A DNA stretch of 32,871 nucleotides from Candidatus Zixiibacteriota bacterium (GCA_040753495.1 JBFMEF010000159.1:1-32871), one strand, 5' to 3'. Positions 8,239 through 16,817 are shown, counted from the first letter of the stretch. Numbers and translations are program-made. Notes: generated by a model not told the origin, from the letters alone.

Positions 8239-8658
8239 GCGTCAGGTCTCGCCTCCCGTCTGAAACGGGAGTCTAAGACCTGACGCAACGTTGAATGACT
8301 GTCAGGTCTCGCCTCGACTGGTGTCGAGCCTAAGACCTGACAGAACATTTTGACTCCGCCGTATTCGTACTACAGGCTATCCCACCGCAAGTCGCCGCGG
8401 CGACCAGGACGGTGGGGCACCAGATGGTAATGTCGAAAGCGCGGGGGTTTTGACCTGCGGATACTCTCATGTATAGCGTCAGGTCTCGCCTCCCGTCTGA
8501 AATGGGAGTCTAAGACCTGGCGCAACGTTGAAAGACTGTCAGGTCTCGCCTCGACTGGTGTCGAGCCTAAGACCTGACAGAACATTTTGACTCCGCCGTA
8601 TTCGTACTACAGGCTATCCCACCGCAAGTCGTCGCGGCGACCAGGACGGTGGGGCACC
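8239..8658 (+). repeat. Composite hairpin repeat, array 3
   Basis: The 8119-8676 gap holds modules B (8239-8286), A (8301-8341), long C (8381-8421), D (about 8429-8475), B (8476-8523), A (8538-8578) and long C (8618-8658). B-B, A-A and C-C distances are all 237 bases, so this is nearly two full tandem units. The first 120 bases of the gap (8119-8238) hold only the leader of the DUF1761 gene and unremarkable sequence. Confidence 0.9.
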
Positions 8659-8676
8659 AGATGGTAATTTAGACCT

Positions 8677-9600
8677 CTATGCCTTTTTCTCCTCTGCCTT
8701 TTCCCCCTTTATCCCTTCGACCATCGCCGAGAGGGCGGAGATTATGCCGCTGGCTTCGTACGGGATGAAAATTTTGTTGGCCGTGCCGCTGGAGAATTTG
8801 GGGAGCATTTCCAGATACTTAAGAGTAATCAGTTCCTTGTCCGGTTTACCTTCATGGATAGCGTTGAAGACATTCCCAATCGCTTTGGCTTCACCCTCGG
8901 CGACTGCAATCTGCCGGTATTTTTCGGCGTCGGCTTTTTTCCTGACCGCCTCGGCATACCCCTCGGCTTCAAGAATCGCCGCCTGCTTGCTTCCTTCGGC
9001 CTTGGTAATTGATGCCTGCCGGATACCTTCGGCTTCAAGAATGGCGGCACGCTTGTCGCGCTCCGCTTTCATCTGACGGCTCATTGCCTCGGTGATATCT
9101 ACCGGCGGGTCGATGCGCTGAATTTCAACCCGGTTGACTTTCATCCCCCATTTGTCAGTCGCCGTGTCGAGCACCTGTCGCAACTGGTTGTTGATGGTAT
9201 CGCGGGAAGTGAGCGACTGGTCGAGCTCCATTTCGCCGACGATATTGCGAAGGTTGGTCTGCGCCAGTTTGGTCGCCGCCAGGATATAGTTGCTGATTTC
9301 GTAACGGGCACGGACCGGGTCCGTCACCTGGCAGTAAATGATGGCATCGACTTCAACATTGACATTATCCTTGGTGATAACCATCTGCGAGGGGACATCA
9401 AGCACCACCTCCCGCATATCGACCTTCTGCACCGAATCGAAAAACGGCATAATCAGATTCAAGCCGGAATCGAGCGTCCGCTGGTATTTGCCGAGACGTT
9501 CCACCAGCCCTTTTTCGTACGGACGGATAATCACGATAGACATCCCGCCCAGGATAAAAGCGAGCAGGACGGCGACACCTACAAAGACATATGCTTCCAT
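8677..9600 (-). CDS. SPFH/band 7 protein, slipin/QmcA type
   Basis: 307-residue stomatin/prohibitin-like protein. An N-terminal membrane anchor (about residues 4-27) is followed by the SPFH domain with [24 protein letters not shown]. An alanine/glutamate-rich helical region (about 185-240, with repeated AILEAEG and KAEGSKQA) should form a coiled coil for oligomerisation. Such proteins build ring-like membrane microdomain scaffolds. The [11 protein letters not shown] segment near the C-terminus is typical of the QmcA/YbbK branch. It lies 39 bases downstream of an nfeD-like gene on the same strand, the classic NfeD-SPFH operon. An AAGGAAAGGAT ribosome site precedes the ATG. Confidence 0.94.
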   Translation of the reverse strand: MEAYVFVGVAVLLAFILGGMSIVIIRPYEKGLVERLGKYQRTLDSGLNLIMPFFDSVQKVDMREVVLDVPSQMVITKDNVNVEVDAIIYCQVTDPVRARYEISNYILAATKLAQTNLRNIVGEMELDQSLTSRDTINNQLRQVLDTATDKWGMKVNRVEIQRIDPPVDITEAMSRQMKAERDKRAAILEAEGIRQASITKAEGSKQAAILEAEGYAEAVRKKADAEKYRQIAVAEGEAKAIGNVFNAIHEGKPDKELITLKYLEMLPKFSSGTANKIFIPYEASGIISALSAMVEGIKGEKAEEKKA

Positions 9601-9639
9601 TTTCTATCCTTTCCTTCCCGGAATTTTTATAATGAAATT

Positions 9640-10068
9640 CTATTCTTCCCTGACCACATTCAACCGGGCGCCGACCACGCTCAAGACTTTGATTTTAGCG
9701 CCTTCATTTATAATCTCATTGGCTTTGGCGCGCCAGACTTGCCCATCAACGCGCACCTGCCCCGATTCTGTGCTGGGGTCGATTTTTTCCAGGACCACGC
9801 CCGATTTGCCAATCATGGCGTCAACATTGGTCGGCTGCGGCGATGGTTTGGTGATTTTGCGCGCCAGCGGGCGGGTGGTCGGTATCAGAATTATTGAAAT
9901 TCCGGCGAAGACCGCCAGTTGAATCAGATATGAGCCCCCCAGCCAGGAGGTGACGGCGGCGCCGATGGAGCCTACCACAAAACAGGCAAAGACCAGCGAA
10001 GGGGTGCCGATTTCGATTATCAGAAAAATCACTGCCGCGGCCAGCCAGAGCCAGAAGATTGTCGGCAT
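9640..10068 (-). CDS. NfeD family membrane protein
   Basis: 142-residue NfeD-like protein, short form without the protease domain. Hydrophobic helices at roughly 3-20, 25-45 and 47-67 are followed by a soluble OB-fold-like domain (about 82-142) with GKSGVVLEKIDPSTESGQVRVDG and a closing KVLSVVGARLNVV strand. The family works with SPFH proteins in membrane quality control or microdomain organisation, and a slipin is encoded next in the same operon. The ATG at 10068 is chosen because AAGGAGT sits five bases before it; the frame extends 16 codons further upstream without a ribosome site. Confidence 0.92.
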   Translation of the reverse strand: MPTIFWLWLAAAVIFLIIEIGTPSLVFACFVVGSIGAAVTSWLGGSYLIQLAVFAGISIILIPTTRPLARKITKPSPQPTNVDAMIGKSGVVLEKIDPSTESGQVRVDGQVWRAKANEIINEGAKIKVLSVVGARLNVVREE

Positions 10069-10144
10069 AGAATACTCCTTTCCGTTCCGAGAGGCCGGAA
10101 TCCAGGTCCGGCTCAATAAATAATGCTTAAGATGCAGTTACGAG

Positions 10145-10172
10145 CCATTGGATAATATGTTCCCTCCAATGG
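10145..10172. promoter_or_regulatory. Inverted repeat in divergent intergenic region
   Basis: CCATTGG (10145-10151) and CCAATGG (10166-10172) form a 7-bp inverted repeat with a 14-base spacer between the nfeD-like gene and the methyltransferase gene. It could be an operator or a small hairpin. No regulator can be assigned. Confidence 0.25.
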
Positions 10173-10262
10173 GGAAATATAGATATTTGAGTCGGCAAGC
10201 GCAACAGAATCGGAGGATGTTATTATCTTGAGTCGGGGCGGAGACAAAGATATCTTAAGCGA

Positions 10263-11051
10263 ATGCCGCGCCGTTTCCAACCGTATACCCGTCTTGCCGA
10301 AATCTGGGATGAAATCGGTCAAGATAGATTCTCGGCGAGGATGGTCGATTATACCTTCCAGATTCTGAAGCGGAAGAATTTCCAGCCCCGCTCGGCGCTC
10401 GACCTCTGCTGCGGCACCGGCACCGCGGCAATACGTTTCGCCCGGAAAGGGTGGGAAGTTTACGGGCTGGATGGCTCCGCCGATATGCTCAGGCTCGCCG
10501 CGATGAAAATCCGAAAAGAAAGAGTAAAAGTGAACCTGATTCATCAACGTCTGCCGGAGTTTGAAATCAGACACACCGGCGGACTCGGTCTCAAGATGTT
10601 CGACCTTGTTACATCGTACTACGACAGCCTGAATTATCTTCTGAAAGAAGAGGAACTATCGGCCTGTTTCCGCAATCTGAATCGGCATCTGAATCCGAAT
10701 GGATTATTCATCTTTGATATGAACACGAAAGAAGCGCTCAAGTGCCTCTGGGGAGACAAGGTTTATGCCCGCTCTTACGATAATGTCGCCTGGATATGGC
10801 AGTCGCTGTTTTACGAGCGGGCATCACAGGCAGACCTGCGGGCGGTCTGTTTTGCCCGTAAAGGAAAACTCTGGGAACGGTTTGAAGAAGTGCATACAGA
10901 GAAGGCGTATTCTTTGTCCGTCCTCAAGAGATTGCTTCACTCAGCCGGTTTTCGAGTGGAGCATCTGTATGACTGCTTCAGATTTGTGAAACCGAAAAGG
11001 GGAGCGTATCGGATAGCGGTGGTGGCGCGGAAAGTCCGGAATATCGCTTAG
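10263..11051 (+). CDS. Class I SAM-dependent methyltransferase
   Basis: 262-residue Rossmann-fold methyltransferase. Motif I is ALDLCCGTGTAAIRFARKG (Asp47 to about Gly63), and the acidic residue ending strand 2 is Asp70 in VYGLDGSADML. Motif IV-like FDLVTSYYDSLNYL and the later FIFDMNTKEALK resemble small-molecule methyltransferases rather than RNA or DNA enzymes. The substrate is unknown. The ATG at 10263 is used although its ribosome site is weak; the frame is open further upstream but offers no start codon. It is divergent from the nfeD operon and 120 bases ahead of a membrane protein gene on the same strand. Confidence 0.88.
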   Translation: MPRRFQPYTRLAEIWDEIGQDRFSARMVDYTFQILKRKNFQPRSALDLCCGTGTAAIRFARKGWEVYGLDGSADMLRLAAMKIRKERVKVNLIHQRLPEFEIRHTGGLGLKMFDLVTSYYDSLNYLLKEEELSACFRNLNRHLNPNGLFIFDMNTKEALKCLWGDKVYARSYDNVAWIWQSLFYERASQADLRAVCFARKGKLWERFEEVHTEKAYSLSVLKRLLHSAGFRVEHLYDCFRFVKPKRGAYRIAVVARKVRNIA

Positions 11052-11171
11052 AGGTTTAATTCTTCCGGGGGCATATCAACTTATCTTCTTGAGCATCATC
11101 GCCCAATCTTTCCCGGTGCATAAAAGGTTCCGTTTCGCCGATATATAGAGAGACCGGTAAACGGAGCAATT

Positions 11172-11606
11172 ATGAAATTGCCGACGCGTGTGCTTCTTCA
11201 TTCCCTGGGCTTATCTCTGGTGCTGGCGATATTTATCGCCATCAATAATGCGGTCAAAACTTTTCTTCTGGAGTCGCAACTGGGATATTACCCGGCGCAT
11301 CTGATAAATATCGCCAATATCCTGATATTTGTGGCGGTGGTGGCATATTTGCTGGTGTCGCATATGAAATTTCCGTTTTCGCGCTGGCATTATTTTGCTA
11401 TGGGACTATTCTGGGGAATTTTCGGGACCGCCTTTGATATTATCTTCGAATATCACGTTATGGGAGACACGTGGGAAGCGATTATCGCCGAATTCAGCCT
11501 TCTGGACGGACGTCTCTCGATACTTATTTTCATCTCTGCCTTCCTGGCGCCGCTGCTTTCCTACAGTATTCGCAGCCGCAAGAGCGGCAATCTGACGACG
11601 CAGTGA
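11172..11606 (+). CDS. Four-helix membrane protein of unknown function
   Basis: 144-residue protein I do not recognise. It shows four likely membrane helices (about residues 9-31, 43-62, 74-90 and 110-128), with a conserved-looking GLFWGIFGTAFDIIFEYHVMGDTWE between the third and fourth. The N-terminus (MKLPTRVLLH) and C-terminus (RSRKSGNLTTQ) are basic, suggesting both ends are cytoplasmic. CGGAG lies about seven bases before the ATG. It converges with the beta-barrel gene, whose 3' end is only five bases away. Confidence 0.78.
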   Translation: MKLPTRVLLHSLGLSLVLAIFIAINNAVKTFLLESQLGYYPAHLINIANILIFVAVVAYLLVSHMKFPFSRWHYFAMGLFWGIFGTAFDIIFEYHVMGDTWEAIIAEFSLLDGRLSILIFISAFLAPLLSYSIRSRKSGNLTTQ

Positions 11607-11611
11607 ACCGT

Positions 11612-12481
11612 TTATCTTTTCAGTTTCAGCAGACGGGTGATATTAAAGCCGAGACGCCATTCTTTGCTCTTGAACTGGAATTCGCTCCCTGAAAGATACT
11701 GCGATGGATTCAGATAGAGGGCGTTGGTCAAGATTATTTTGAAGAAATGCCCGCCGGTGTTCAATTCGATACCGAAGGATGCGGCGTTGTAATCTTTCTT
11801 GTAACCATCTATGACCGGACTCCATTCCGCCAGAACCGCCAGAAGCGGGCTTATGTAATATTCGGCGTATGTGCCCAGAGTGACAGTATGCTCGGAACTG
11901 GGGGCATAGATGTCGCTGTTGGAAACCACTGAAGGGACAATCCCCAGGCCGAGTCGGCGGTTAATGAGCGTGTTGACAATCAACTGTCCGTAGAACTGGA
12001 AGTTGCGGGAGTCGCCCTTATCGCGCCCGGCGACATAGACTTCAGTATTCCAGGCGGCGCCGCCATGTATCCCAACCAGAAGCGGCAAGGTGCTGCTGTG
12101 AAACTGTAGCGTTTTGTAACGGAAACTGAGGTCGATATTGTCATTGGCGTTGCTTCGCGCCAGAGTAACTACCAGGCGGTTGCTAAACGCATAGCCGAGC
12201 CCCAGACGCATCTGAACCGGACCATCCAGTCCCCAGAGATAATCGGAGCCTTCGGAAAGAGCCGGAGCGAAACGGTGCGAAATCTCGAACTCGAGGTCCC
12301 CTTTTTGCAGAGTCTCGGCGGTCGGAAGATTCGCCACCTGCAATGCCCGGAACAGTTCCAAATCAAGTTCGGTGGCGGGAGCCTGTCTTTGCCAGTTGCT
12401 TCCGGATGACTGGGCGACAGCGATATCGGCAACGATTGAAAGCAGCATTATGGCCAGAAATGAGGGTATGAATCTATGCAA
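11612..12481 (-). CDS. Outer-membrane beta-barrel protein, DUF5777-like
   Basis: 289-residue exported protein with a signal peptide (about residues 1-23, ending AVAQ). The mature part is rich in alternating hydrophobic strands and begins with LPTAETLQKGDLEFEISHRF, which I associate with DUF5777-type barrels. The last residues (LGFNITRLLKLKR) do not end in the usual aromatic residue. It starts at TTG 12481 because AAGGAGG lies five bases upstream of it. It is the last gene of a minus-strand cluster after a YceI-like gene and a haem lipoprotein gene. By analogy with such clusters it may be an envelope partner of those proteins; a transport role is not shown. Confidence 0.8.
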   Translation of the reverse strand: MHRFIPSFLAIMLLSIVADIAVAQSSGSNWQRQAPATELDLELFRALQVANLPTAETLQKGDLEFEISHRFAPALSEGSDYLWGLDGPVQMRLGLGYAFSNRLVVTLARSNANDNIDLSFRYKTLQFHSSTLPLLVGIHGGAAWNTEVYVAGRDKGDSRNFQFYGQLIVNTLINRRLGLGIVPSVVSNSDIYAPSSEHTVTLGTYAEYYISPLLAVLAEWSPVIDGYKKDYNAASFGIELNTGGHFFKIILTNALYLNPSQYLSGSEFQFKSKEWRLGFNITRLLKLKR

Positions 12482-12506
12482 GCGGCCTCCTTTTCAAGAA
12501 TCCGAT

Positions 12507-13097
12507 TTATTTTCCTTTGTTATCTGCCAATATTAGATTAAAACCAAGTTCCAGCTGGATTATTTCGCTGATTTTGAGGAACATCAGTGACGGCACCTCA
12601 ATCTGAAAGTCAGGCAGTTTCACCGAAAACCTGCTTGTAACGTGGTATGATTTTCCATCGCCGGTCACTTCCGCTACGATGGTCATTGCTTTGCTTTTGC
12701 CATGCACTTCAAAGTCGCCGTCGCTGACGACAATGAAACCTCCCGACGGTGATTTCTTTACTTCTGAAATACGTCCTTTGTACCGCGCGTATGGGAATTT
12801 ATCCGTTTCCAGATAATTCTCCCGCATATGACGATTGCGAAGGCCAATGCCGGTATCGAGGCTTTTCAATTCCACCTCAAAATAGAGCTCGCTGCCCTGG
12901 TACTCCGTGCCTTCGCGCAGGGAGTCTTCCTGCCACAAAACGTAACCGTCAATCTTGTCGGCGACCCCTTCAAAATCTTCGATGGGGGCATCAGAGATAA
13001 ATTTCACCTGATTTTTGGCGGACAGGTCAACATGATACTCCGCTGCCGCCGCGGATAGAGCGGTAAATGCCAGGACCGAAAATATAATTTTTGTCAT
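12507..13097 (-). CDS. YceI-like periplasmic lipocalin
   Basis: 196-residue exported protein. The signal peptide MTKIIFSVLAFTALSAAAA is followed by a YceI-type domain, recognised by VDLSAKNQVKFISDAPIEDF, the LDTGIGLRNRHMRENYLETD segment and the FPYARYKG strand. YceI proteins form an extended barrel that binds long isoprenoids such as polyprenyl quinones. The start at 13097 is preferred because GAGG precedes it and the signal peptide begins there; the frame runs 10 codons further upstream. It is 25 bases ahead of the barrel gene and 42 bases after the haem lipoprotein gene. Confidence 0.9.
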   Translation of the reverse strand: MTKIIFSVLAFTALSAAAAEYHVDLSAKNQVKFISDAPIEDFEGVADKIDGYVLWQEDSLREGTEYQGSELYFEVELKSLDTGIGLRNRHMRENYLETDKFPYARYKGRISEVKKSPSGGFIVVSDGDFEVHGKSKAMTIVAEVTGDGKSYHVTSRFSVKLPDFQIEVPSLMFLKISEIIQLELGFNLILADNKGK

Positions 13098-13139
13098 ATC
13101 GGGCGACCTCAATGCCATACCGGGCAATCAGTATCGCGG

Positions 13140-13583
13140 TTAGTTATTCTTGGCGCCTTGACTGATCCAGTTTTTTATATTTTGAATTTCGGTATCACCC
13201 AGCGGTGTGGCGTTTAGGGGCATACGGCCGCCGACCGTTTGCGTCCCCTCGATTTTATTCACGAGATAGCTGTTGGCAACGTCGCTTGGGACCACCCGCT
13301 TCTTAGGCGGCTCATTGGTGGATGTAACATTTACCAGATTGGCGTAAGATTGACCGGAGGCGAGAATCAGGCCGGCGCTGGCGGTGCTTGCGGCATGACA
13401 GCCGACATTGCTGCAACCGCGGTTGTTAAATATTGCCTGAATATCGGACGCAAAAGAGGGGTCAGTTTTGACACCGCCGCCGCCCCCGCCGCCGGAGGTC
13501 GGATTGCTGTCGCTGCCGCAACCGGAAATGATGATTAATAATGCCATTACCATCCCTGCCGCCGTGGGCTTCAGAATCGCCAT
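13140..13583 (-). CDS. Cytochrome c-like lipoprotein
   Basis: 147-residue predicted lipoprotein. The signal sequence ends in the lipobox IISGC (Cys22), then a serine/glycine linker with seven consecutive glycines leads to a small domain. CSNVGCH (Cys57, Cys62, His63) is a CX4CH haem-attachment motif, as in planctomycete-type cytochromes, and GGRMPL provides a likely axial Met121. IQNIKNWISQGA is the typical C-terminal helix of these domains. It should be a monohaem electron carrier tethered to a membrane. The ATG at 13583 has AAGGAG nearby; the frame extends 14 codons upstream without support. Confidence 0.88.
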   Translation of the reverse strand: MAILKPTAAGMVMALLIIISGCGSDSNPTSGGGGGGGVKTDPSFASDIQAIFNNRGCSNVGCHAASTASAGLILASGQSYANLVNVTSTNEPPKKRVVPSDVANSYLVNKIEGTQTVGGRMPLNATPLGDTEIQNIKNWISQGAKNN

Positions 13584-13791
13584 ATTGCTCTCCTTGTGAA
13601 TGAAACAGAAGAATAAAGCCAGCATAACTGCCCTGGCTGTTATTCTTCACCAATGTCGAACTCAGGTTCTATAACAATGATTCCATTGGTATGGTTCGCT
13701 CCGGGTTTAAAATATATACAATTGCAGTCCATAATAGTGAGAATCCGGGTATTTCGAGGGCGGCGATTTTGAAAGGGGATTCCGTTAAGGC

Positions 13792-14568
13792 TCAAGGGCA
13801 TACCGGGTCAGGTCCATTTTTATAGAGAGTTGAAAGCAGATAGGCGACATCAATAATGTTCACAGGATAAGCGCCGTTGGCGTTGGCTTCATCGGGGCAG
13901 GGCAAAGCCGGTCCCGATTTATAGAGATAGGCGACCAGGTAGGTTACATCGATTATATTCACGGCGCCGTTGTTGTTGACGTCACCGGGGAGGTCACAGC
14001 AGGCAGCCGGGGCGTTGGCCGTCCGGGAAGCGGTATAGATAAAATCGCCGGTGCTGCTGAAATTGCCGTTGGCGGCATTGCCGGCGGCATAAAAACGAAC
14101 CTGGCCTATATTGTTGAGGGGCGCCTGCCAGGTAAAGCTCCAGTTGACCGGACCATGAGCGGTGCCGTTGAAGGTTCCGTTGCTGGTATGTTTGACATAG
14201 TCGCGGGCGGGAGCGGGTTGGTCGGACAACTGGGTAAGAGTCGGCGCCGTTATGATAAAGGAGCCGGCGCCGGCGCCTTCCGGGTCAATGGCGGTCAGCT
14301 CAAATCCCCAGCGTTGTTGTCCTTCATCTTCAAGACGGACGGTAATAGTATAACCCTGCCCCGGAATATAGGTTGAGGGAGCACCAAGGATACTGAGGCT
14401 ACCATCACCGGCGGCGCTCCCGTGGCAGGCAGTACAGGTACTTTCGCCGGGGGCGCCGGTCAGGGCATCCAGTGGTCCACTGGAGTAACTGGCGACCATC
14501 ACCGGAACAAAAGTCACGCCGCATATAATCAATCCTCCCGAAAGCAAGACAGCCATGCGTCGGCTCAT
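13792..14568 (-). CDS. Secreted CXXCH protein with dockerin-like C-terminus
   Basis: 258-residue exported protein. A signal peptide (about 1-26) is followed by STCTACHG (Cys45, Cys48, His49), a CXXCH motif at the head of a reeler-like or choice-of-anchor V domain (about residues 30-180, with GYTITVRLEDEGQQRWGFEL). The last 65 residues contain two dockerin-like calcium loops, GDVNNNGAVNIIDVTYLVAYL and a second NIIDVAYLLSTLY, each followed by a GP-x-PC segment. CXXCH may bind haem, but here it can also be a structural feature of the family. AGGAA precedes the ATG. It is upstream of, and co-directional with, the haem lipoprotein gene across a 208-base gap, so it may be a separate transcript. Confidence 0.85.
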   Translation of the reverse strand: MSRRMAVLLSGGLIICGVTFVPVMVASYSSGPLDALTGAPGESTCTACHGSAAGDGSLSILGAPSTYIPGQGYTITVRLEDEGQQRWGFELTAIDPEGAGAGSFIITAPTLTQLSDQPAPARDYVKHTSNGTFNGTAHGPVNWSFTWQAPLNNIGQVRFYAAGNAANGNFSSTGDFIYTASRTANAPAACCDLPGDVNNNGAVNIIDVTYLVAYLYKSGPALPCPDEANANGAYPVNIIDVAYLLSTLYKNGPDPVCP

Positions 14569-14863
14569 AATGATTCCTATTTAAATTCTGGTTTTCAATT
14601 AAGTTGTGAGGCGGTGTCGGGGCTGCTTCTGCTCGTGGAGTTAGCCATACGGCAAAACAGCTTTTGTACTGTAACAGCATGAAGGGACTGTAAGTTCACA
14701 ACCGGAACAAAAAAATGGGCTGAGATGCTCCAGTATTCGAAAAATTTTGCAGTTCCGGAGGCTCCGCGGGGAGAAGAGGGCTAGGGCAGTCTTGACTTTT
14801 CGCTCCAGATTGACGAAATTAAGGCGGTTTTGCAAGTAGTTGTCTGAAGGAGAAGATAAAAAG

Positions 14864-15070
14864 ATGATAGACAAAACGACCGACCCCCAGGAGGCGATAA
14901 GGATCGCCATACAGCGGGAGCAGGAAGCGTACGATTTCTACCATGAGCATGCCCGTCTTTTTGAAAACGAGGCGACCCGGGAGATGTTCGAGTTTCTCGC
15001 CAAAGAAGAGCTGAAACATAAGGCGCGCCTTCAGGAAGAACTTGACAAGAATTACCTGTATGAAATGTGA
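14864..15070 (+). CDS. Half-ferritin (two-helix rubrerythrin-like) protein
   Basis: 68-residue protein equal to one half of a ferritin-like four-helix bundle. Glu19 in the first helix and Glu49-x-x-His52 in the second are the expected metal ligands for one half-site, so two subunits would be needed for a di-iron centre. It aligns without gaps to the first 55 residues of the next gene product: Glu19, Tyr23, Phe25, Tyr26, Glu49 and His52 fall at the same positions in both. The ATG at 14864 is chosen because AAGGAG precedes it; an upstream in-frame TTG at 14840 would bypass that site. It is 32 bases before the full-length ferritin-like gene. Confidence 0.85.
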   Translation: MIDKTTDPQEAIRIAIQREQEAYDFYHEHARLFENEATREMFEFLAKEELKHKARLQEELDKNYLYEM

Positions 15071-15102
15071 GATGTTCTTTAGAAGCAGATTGAGGAGATG
15101 AT

Positions 15103-15585
15103 ATGGCACCGGTAAATCCCGATATACTTCAAGCGCTGACCGCCGGTATTCAATCGGAGGTGGCGACCTATGTTTTTTATTTGGAGGCGGCCAGGCATGC
15201 CCGTGGCGCCGACATCAGGGAGACCCTGGAGCAGCTTGCCGGCGAAGAGAAAGCGCATTTTCAGATTCTGGAGAGGCAGTATGATTCGCTGGTTCGCTCC
15301 GAGAAATGGATATCGACAGCCGACATACTGAAGAAGGAGGGACTTCCGGAGATAAATGAAGAGATGGCGGCGCCGCACCGGGAACTGGTGGCGCAAGTGC
15401 GGAAGATGAACTCGCGCAAAGAAATCCTGCAAATGGCATTGCAGCTGGAGATAGATTCGCGCGACCTGTTTAAAGGGGCGGCGTCATCGACCCCGGCCAA
15501 AGAGGCGCAGGAGATTTTCCAGCAGTTGGCGCGCTTTGAAGAGGGGCATGTCAAACTGATAAACTCTCTTCTGGCGCAGTCCTGA
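15103..15585 (+). CDS. Ferritin-like (rubrerythrin-type) di-iron protein
   Basis: 160-residue four-helix protein of the ferritin-like superfamily without a rubredoxin domain. Both half-sites are intact: Glu19 with Glu49-x-x-His52 in LAGEEKAHF, and Glu116 with Glu146-x-x-His149 in LARFEEGHV. Family members oxidise iron or reduce peroxide at the di-iron centre. It follows the half-ferritin gene in an apparent two-gene operon that ends at the terminator at 15610. GAGGAG lies a few bases before the ATG. Confidence 0.9.
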   Translation: MAPVNPDILQALTAGIQSEVATYVFYLEAARHARGADIRETLEQLAGEEKAHFQILERQYDSLVRSEKWISTADILKKEGLPEINEEMAAPHRELVAQVRKMNSRKEILQMALQLEIDSRDLFKGAASSTPAKEAQEIFQQLARFEEGHVKLINSLLAQS

Positions 15586-15609
15586 AGTAAAGTTGAATTG
15601 AAAAGTCAG

Positions 15610-15638
15610 ATAAGGCGCCATCGGCGCCTTATTTTTTA
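15610..15638 (+). terminator. Intrinsic terminator after ferritin-like genes
   Basis: ATAAGGCGCC and GGCGCCTTAT form a perfect 10-bp stem with a three-base loop, followed by a T-rich tract. It separates the ferritin-like operon from the alanine racemase gene. Confidence 0.92.
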
Positions 15639-15674
15639 TTTGCGGGGCGCTATCAGTTGCAATTAATTCCACCC

Positions 15675-16817
15675 ATGCGGAAAAAACATCTCACCTGGGT
15701 TGAAATCAACGCCCGTAAACTCTCCGGAAATATCAGTACCATTCGTAAACTTGCCGGTAAACGACTGGTGGCGGCGGCTGTGAAGGCGAATGGTTACGGG
15801 CATGGGTTGGAGCTGATGGTGGACCTTCTCCGGCAAGAGAAAATCGAATACCTGGCGGTTCATTCGCGGGAAGAGGCGGAACGGGCGCGCCATCGGGGGT
15901 GGAAAAGAAAAATTCTGGTGGTCGGTTATATTCCGCTGGCGGACTTGGAGGTAGTGCCGGAACTGGGGCTGGAATTGACGGTCTATAATATAGAGACCGT
16001 TAATCGTCTGGGCAAACTGACGGAAAAAGCGGGCAAAAAGGCGGAGATACACCTGAAGGTCGAGACCGGCACAAATCGCCAGGGAGTGGAGCCGGAAAAT
16101 ATTGAGAAGATAATCGCCGCCATAAGAAAATCTCCGCATCTTCATCTCAAAGGGGTTTCCACCCATTTCGCCAATATAGAAGATACCACCGACCATACCT
16201 ACGCCAACTATCAACTTGCCGAGTTCAATAAGATAGTAACCAAGATAAATTCGCTGGGACTGAAACCGCCGCTTCGTCACACCGCCTGCTCGGCGGCGTT
16301 GCTTCTGTTTGAAAACACCAAGTTCGAGCTGGTCCGTCCCGGTATCGCGCTCTACGGGCACTGGCCCTCCAAAGAGACCTACCTTTCCTATCGCCTTGCC
16401 GGCGGTTCCAACAGCATTTTGTCGCCGCTTTTGACCTGGAAAACGAGGGTGATACAGGTCAAAAATGTGCCGGCGGATGCCTTTGTCGGATATGGGTGCA
16501 CCTATCGGACAACGGCGCCGACCAGACTGGCGATTCTTCCGGTCGGCTACTTTGACGGATATGACCGGGGGCTCTCCAATCTGGCGTATGTTCTTATAAA
16601 AGGGAAACGGGCGCCGGTGCGGGGAAGAATCTGCATGAATCTTATGATGGCCGATATCACCGATATTGAAGGGGTGAAACTGGAAGAAGAAGCGGTTCTT
16701 CTGGGGGAGGATGGCAAAGAGAAAATCACCGCGGAACAGATGGCGGCATGGGCAGGCACGGTCAATTATGAAATCTTGAGCCGAATTAATGGAGATATTC
16801 CACGAGTAATAGTATAA
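15675..16817 (+). CDS. alr: Alanine racemase
   Basis: 380-residue PLP enzyme that interconverts L- and D-alanine for peptidoglycan. VAAAVKANGYGHG carries the PLP-binding lysine (Lys37). VETGTNRQG, HFANIED, the FELVRPGIALYG segment, VGYGCTYR (catalytic-tyrosine region) and GRICMNLMMADIT are family landmarks, and both the TIM barrel and the C-terminal beta domain are complete. The ATG at 15675 is preferred; an in-frame TTG at 15657 would add six residues, and neither start has a strong ribosome site. It begins shortly after the ferritin operon terminator and precedes rex by 221 bases. Confidence 0.95.
   Translation: MRKKHLTWVEINARKLSGNISTIRKLAGKRLVAAAVKANGYGHGLELMVDLLRQEKIEYLAVHSREEAERARHRGWKRKILVVGYIPLADLEVVPELGLELTVYNIETVNRLGKLTEKAGKKAEIHLKVETGTNRQGVEPENIEKIIAAIRKSPHLHLKGVSTHFANIEDTTDHTYANYQLAEFNKIVTKINSLGLKPPLRHTACSAALLLFENTKFELVRPGIALYGHWPSKETYLSYRLAGGSNSILSPLLTWKTRVIQVKNVPADAFVGYGCTYRTTAPTRLAILPVGYFDGYDRGLSNLAYVLIKGKRAPVRGRICMNLMMADITDIEGVKLEEEAVLLGEDGKEKITAEQMAAWAGTVNYEILSRINGDIPRVIV

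Noticed and set aside
6388-8658. CRISPR array
   Set aside because: Repeats are long, mutually different and separated by conserved rather than unique sequence; no cas genes are present.
14641-14910. Search for a riboswitch upstream of the CXXCH/dockerin gene
   Set aside because: I looked for GEMM-like and other known motifs by eye and found none convincing.
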